Source: Oscillospiraceae bacterium (GTDB lineage Bacteria > Bacillota > Clostridia > Oscillospirales > UBA929). From it: a stretch of 34,478 nucleotides of DNA. Each line of letters begins with the position of its first letter. Positions within the stretch are counted from its first letter, which is position 1. The notes beneath the pieces were generated by a model. That model did not search any database. It saw only the letters and a program-made list of their open reading frames with translations, and was not told where the DNA came from. Shown here piece after piece: positions 32,121 to 34,478 of the stretch. Position numbers and translations under genes: made by a program. The stretch is from assembly GCA_031255175.1 (NCBI GenBank), contig JAIRTA010000046.1, forward strand, positions 1 to 34,478, written 5' to 3'.

Positions 32121-32163
32121 ATGCCTGCGTCATCCCTTTCTCGTTTGTATTTCGTTTGGTATA

Positions 32164-32192
32164 ATCATAGCATATTGTGCATAAAAAATCAA
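32164..32192 (-). promoter_or_regulatory. Promoter of the C69 dipeptidase gene
   Basis: On the minus strand, TTGATT (32192-32187), 17-bp spacer, TATGAT (32169-32164), about 45 bases before the start codon. Confidence 0.7.
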
Positions 32193-32270
32193 CAGCGCCC
32201 GTTGCAATCCCGCGAATTTTTTCGCCGGCGTCAGGCGCGGCGGCGTTCGCGGGCCCTTCGGCGGGGTTTG

Positions 32271-32315
32271 CTCCAACATAAAAATCCGCCCAGAGGGCGG
32301 ATTTTTATGTTGGAG
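32271..32315 (-). terminator. Terminator of tRNA-Gly(CCC): 21-bp perfect inverted repeat overlapping the tRNA 3' end
   Basis: Bases 32271-32291 are the exact reverse complement of 32295-32315, with a 3-base loop. The core is the same AAAAATCCGCCC/GGGCGGATTTTT stem as at 15424-15451, but the pairing extends outward through ACATA and into the tRNA sequence CTCCA. It reads T5 in the minus direction, terminating tRNA-Gly. Confidence 0.88.
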
Positions 32316-32385
32316 CGGGAAACGGGATTCGAACCCGCGACTTTCAGCTTGGGAAGCTGACGCTCTACCACTGAACTACTCCCGC
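32311..32385 (-). tRNA. tRNA-Gly (anticodon CCC)
   Basis: On the minus strand the acceptor GCGGGAG (32385-32379) pairs with the 3' strand TTCCCGC apart from the last position. The anticodon stem TCAGC/GCTGA encloses TTCCCAA, with CCC at 32353-32351. The T-arm has GGTTCGAATCC, and CCA is encoded at 32313-32311. Decodes GGG. The reverse-frame peptide ETGFEPATFSLGS is the familiar spurious translation of such a tRNA. Confidence 0.96.
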
Positions 32386-32414
32386 AGGACGCGAGGGGCC
32401 GGACTCACCCTCTT

Positions 32415-32443
32415 ATTATAACGGCAAGCGCGCCGGGACGCAA
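32415..32443 (-). promoter_or_regulatory. Promoter of tRNA-Gly(CCC)
   Basis: On the minus strand, TTGCGT (32443-32438), 17-bp spacer, TATAAT (32420-32415), 30 bases before the tRNA 5' end. Confidence 0.75.
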
Positions 32444-32484
32444 GAGTGTTTTTGCCGAAACGCGGTGAAATTTTTGAAACCAGG

Positions 32485-32513
32485 TTTACAGGCCCTACCC
32501 GTCACGATATAAT
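32485..32513 (+). promoter_or_regulatory. Promoter of mgtE
   Basis: TTTACA (32485-32490), 17-bp spacer, TATAAT (32508-32513). The leader is ~100 bases. I looked for the M-box (ykoK) magnesium riboswitch and did not find its conserved elements. Confidence 0.72.
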
Positions 32514-32619
32514 AAATGAAGAAAAAAGATCAAAAAATGAGACAGGGGTTCGGAGTTTTCCAGTTTTCCCCGCCGGGCGCACGGACATGGGCGGCCCGTT
32601 TACGCCGGGAGGTATGGAG

Positions 32620-33957
32620 ATGTTTAACTACAACATGCTGCTTGACGACCTGGGCAGCAAGCAATATCAGCACCTGCAAACAGAGCTGCTCCAACAAAAT
32701 CCCGCTGACATAGCGGGTTTTTTGGAGACATTGGAGAGCGAAAAAGCGGTCGTCATCTTCCGGATGCTGACCAAAGACACGGCGAGCGAGGTCTTTGCCA
32801 ACCTCTTCCCCGAGACGCAGCGGTCGATCATCGAGGCGCTGACCGACAAAGAGATCGCCGCCATCATCAACGAGCTCTACCTGGACGACGCGGCGGATTT
32901 CATTGAGGAGATGCCGGCCGGCATCGTCAAAAAGGTGTTGGCAAACGCGCGGGAGGACACGCGCGCGCAGATCAACTCCCTGCTCCAATATCCGGACAAC
33001 TCGGCCGGCAGCATCATGACCGTGGAGTTTGTGGACATGCCCGGCGACATCACGATCGCCGAGGCGTTCGGCCGGATCCGGAAGGTCGGGCCCGACAAAG
33101 AGACGATCTACACCTGCTATGTCACCGACGGGACACGCCACTTGGAGGGCGTTGTGTCGGTGCGCAAACTGCTGCTCTCAGACAGTGGCGCGCGGGTGCG
33201 CGATGTCATGGACACGGTGTTTGTCGCGGCGCGGACACTGGACGACCAGGAGGCCGTGGCCCACCAGTTCAAAAAATACGACCTATTGAGCCTGCCTGTC
33301 GTGGACAAGGAGGACAGGCTGGTGGGCATCATCACGATCGACGACATCATCGACGTTGTGCAGGAGGAGGCCACCGAGGACTTCGAAAAGATGGCGGCCA
33401 TGCGCCCCTCCGAAAAGCCGTATCTGCGCACCGGGATCTTGAGCCTGGCCCGCAACCGCATCACCTGGCTGCTGATCTTGATGATCTCCGGCATGATCAC
33501 CGGGGGCATCATGAGGCAGTACACGGCGGCCATCGCGGCCGTACCGCTGCTTGTGACATTTGTGCCGATGATCACCGGCACGGGCGGCAACGCGGGCAGC
33601 CAGAGCTCCACGGTGGTGATCCGCGGCATGGCGCTCAACGAGATCGGCGCCCAGGACTTTGTGCGGATCTGGTGGAAGGAGCTGAGGACAAGCCTTGTGG
33701 TGGGCGCGCTCCTGTCCGCCGTCAATTTTGTGCGCGTGTATCTGCAAGAGGGGGACATGATGCTGGGGTTCGCGGTGTCCGCCAGTATGCTGCTCACCGT
33801 GATCATCGCCCAGACATTGGGCGGCCTGCTGCCGATGGTGGCCCGGGTCTGCCGGGCGGACCCCGCCGTGATGGCGGCCCCGCTCATCAGCACGATGGTA
33901 GACGCCGTCTCCCTGATCATCTTCTTTTCCATCGCGCGGCTCATCCTGCCGGTGTGA
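32620..33957 (+). CDS. mgtE: Magnesium channel/transporter MgtE
   Basis: A 445-residue Mg2+ channel that conducts Mg2+ across the cytoplasmic membrane and is closed by Mg2+ bound to its cytosolic domains. The N domain has helical repeats (LLQQNPADIAGFLETLESEK, LPETQR-like FPETQRSIIEAL, DDAADFIEEMP). Two CBS domains follow (YPDNSAGSIMT..., YDLLSLPVVDKEDRLVGIIT), then a plug helix and five membrane helices with the pore signature PMITGTGGNAGSQSSTVVIRG and a late MVDAVSLIIFFSIARLIL. The start is ATG at 32620, seven bases after GGGAGG. The ATG at 32614 is one base from that site, and the longer upstream frame is not MgtE-like. Transcribed alone or with the following gene 97 bases downstream. Confidence 0.95.
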   Translation: MFNYNMLLDDLGSKQYQHLQTELLQQNPADIAGFLETLESEKAVVIFRMLTKDTASEVFANLFPETQRSIIEALTDKEIAAIINELYLDDAADFIEEMPAGIVKKVLANAREDTRAQINSLLQYPDNSAGSIMTVEFVDMPGDITIAEAFGRIRKVGPDKETIYTCYVTDGTRHLEGVVSVRKLLLSDSGARVRDVMDTVFVAARTLDDQEAVAHQFKKYDLLSLPVVDKEDRLVGIITIDDIIDVVQEEATEDFEKMAAMRPSEKPYLRTGILSLARNRITWLLILMISGMITGGIMRQYTAAIAAVPLLVTFVPMITGTGGNAGSQSSTVVIRGMALNEIGAQDFVRIWWKELRTSLVVGALLSAVNFVRVYLQEGDMMLGFAVSASMLLTVIIAQTLGGLLPMVARVCRADPAVMAAPLISTMVDAVSLIIFFSIARLILPV

Positions 33958-34054
33958 CGGCGGAGATCGCGCAGAGGCCCGAACGCTTTTACACCGGGCG
34001 GGGCGGCGGCCACAGATCGGCCGGGCCGCGCGGCCGGGAGGGGAGAGTACGCCC

Positions 34055-34478
34055 ATGAGACATGACGCGGAGGAGAGACTTCTGGCGGCCGCCCGGGGCC
34101 GGCTCTGCGTCGTCAAAGGCGGGGCGGATCTCCTGTGCCGGATCGAACTGCGGCCGCGTGAGGTCCGCATTTGGTCGATCGACACAGAAAAAACGCTTCA
34201 CCGCATACCGATGGCCCGGATGATCGAATTGACAAAGCACCGGCCGGCGGACCCGCGCGCCACCTGGCAGGCGGAAAAGCGCCCGCGGTCGGCGGCGGCC
34301 ACCCTCAAACCCTCGCTGCGGCCGTGGGAGAACAGCGAAAACCCCGTCTTTTCCGGGTTTAGCATACAGATTATCGGCAACCGGCAGCCGGAGTACTTAA
34401 AGCTGCAATACCGGGACGAATCCGGCTGCCCGGCCGTTCTCTTTTTCAGCGATCCGGAATTTGACGGCATTGTTAAAA
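34055..34478 (+). CDS. Unrecognised protein, 3' end outside window
   Basis: The frame opens with ATG at 34055, about nine bases after GGGAGGGGAG, and stays open for 141 codons to the window edge. The product begins MRHDAEERLLAAARGRLCVV. It is hydrophilic with many Arg and Lys, has no signal peptide or membrane span, and later contains WSIDTEKTLHRIP, PWENSENPVFSGFSIQIIGN and LKLQYRDESGCPAVLFFSD, which look like folded beta-rich sequence. I do not recognise a family. Codon use matches the neighbours. It follows mgtE by 97 bases in the same direction with no terminator apparent, so it may be co-transcribed. Confidence 0.6.
   Translation, partial: MRHDAEERLLAAARGRLCVVKGGADLLCRIELRPREVRIWSIDTEKTLHRIPMARMIELTKHRPADPRATWQAEKRPRSAAATLKPSLRPWENSENPVFSGFSIQIIGNRQPEYLKLQYRDESGCPAVLFFSDPEFDGIVK

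Noticed and set aside
31506-32360. Plus-strand frame ending in ERETGFEPATFSLGS
   Set aside because: It is antisense to the C69 gene and then to tRNA-Gly(CCC); no protein family matches.
32514-32619. M-box magnesium riboswitch before mgtE
   Set aside because: The ~100-base leader lacks the conserved M-box elements.

Overview
The window reads as a GC-rich (roughly 60 % by eye) chromosomal segment of a Gram-positive, endospore-forming Clostridia member, most likely of the Oscillospiraceae/Ruminococcaceae side. The reasons are sigma-A type promoters with 17-bp spacers, strong GGAGG ribosome binding sites, frequent GTG/TTG starts, a SleC-type spore cortex-lytic enzyme, ECF transporter S components, a TM1266-type regulator, and tRNA genes with encoded CCA. 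The species cannot be named from the sequence alone.

Layout. 1-780: debris of an accessory region, namely the 3' end of an AlbA_2/HATPase_c_4 type regulator, a truncated Imm-5-like immunity gene and short direct repeats. 758-1250: tRNA-Gly(UCC), tRNA-Arg(UCU) and strong hairpins. 1298-11202: a five-gene plus-strand operon purA-glmS-purF-carA-carB::dapF. It covers AMP synthesis, the first purine step, glucosamine-6-phosphate for the cell wall and carbamoyl phosphate for pyrimidines/arginine; its last gene is a seamless fusion of CarB to diaminopimelate epimerase. 11303-11506: tRNA-Pro(CGG) with its own promoter and a 44-bp palindromic terminator. 11608-14033: ogt (plus) facing a minus-strand pair, an ECF S component and an AT-richer MFS transporter that looks acquired. 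14338-15451: a perfect consensus promoter, an XRE regulator with a conserved N-terminal domain and a small Cdd1-type helix-hairpin-helix protein.

15498-20241: a regulated export module. An MMPL/RND transporter and a secreted heptad-repeat (YhgE/Pip-like) protein are translationally coupled on the minus strand, divergent from a TetR regulator; the two promoters share one -10 box flanked by an inverted repeat. 20323-20997: a conserved TIM-barrel protein of unknown function (minus), divergent from the SleC-like enzyme (21189-23237). 23314-24146: an ECF S component overlapping a TM1266-type small regulator. 24598-30066: an 1822-residue secreted multidomain enzyme with a circularly permuted GH3 core. 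30207-32120: a secreted C69 dipeptidase. These last two convergent genes end in the same type of C-terminal domain. 32311-32385: tRNA-Gly(CCC), whose terminator hairpin reaches into the tRNA 3' tail. 32620-33957: mgtE magnesium channel, then the start of an unrecognised gene running off the window.

The best candidates for a second look are the CarB-DapF fusion inside an operon rich in glutamine amidotransferases, the C-terminal domain shared by the neighbouring GH3 and C69 exoproteins, the shared -10 divergent promoter, and the coupling of the TM1266-type regulator to an orphan ECF S protein. I see no CRISPR array, rRNA, intact prophage or intact insertion sequence.
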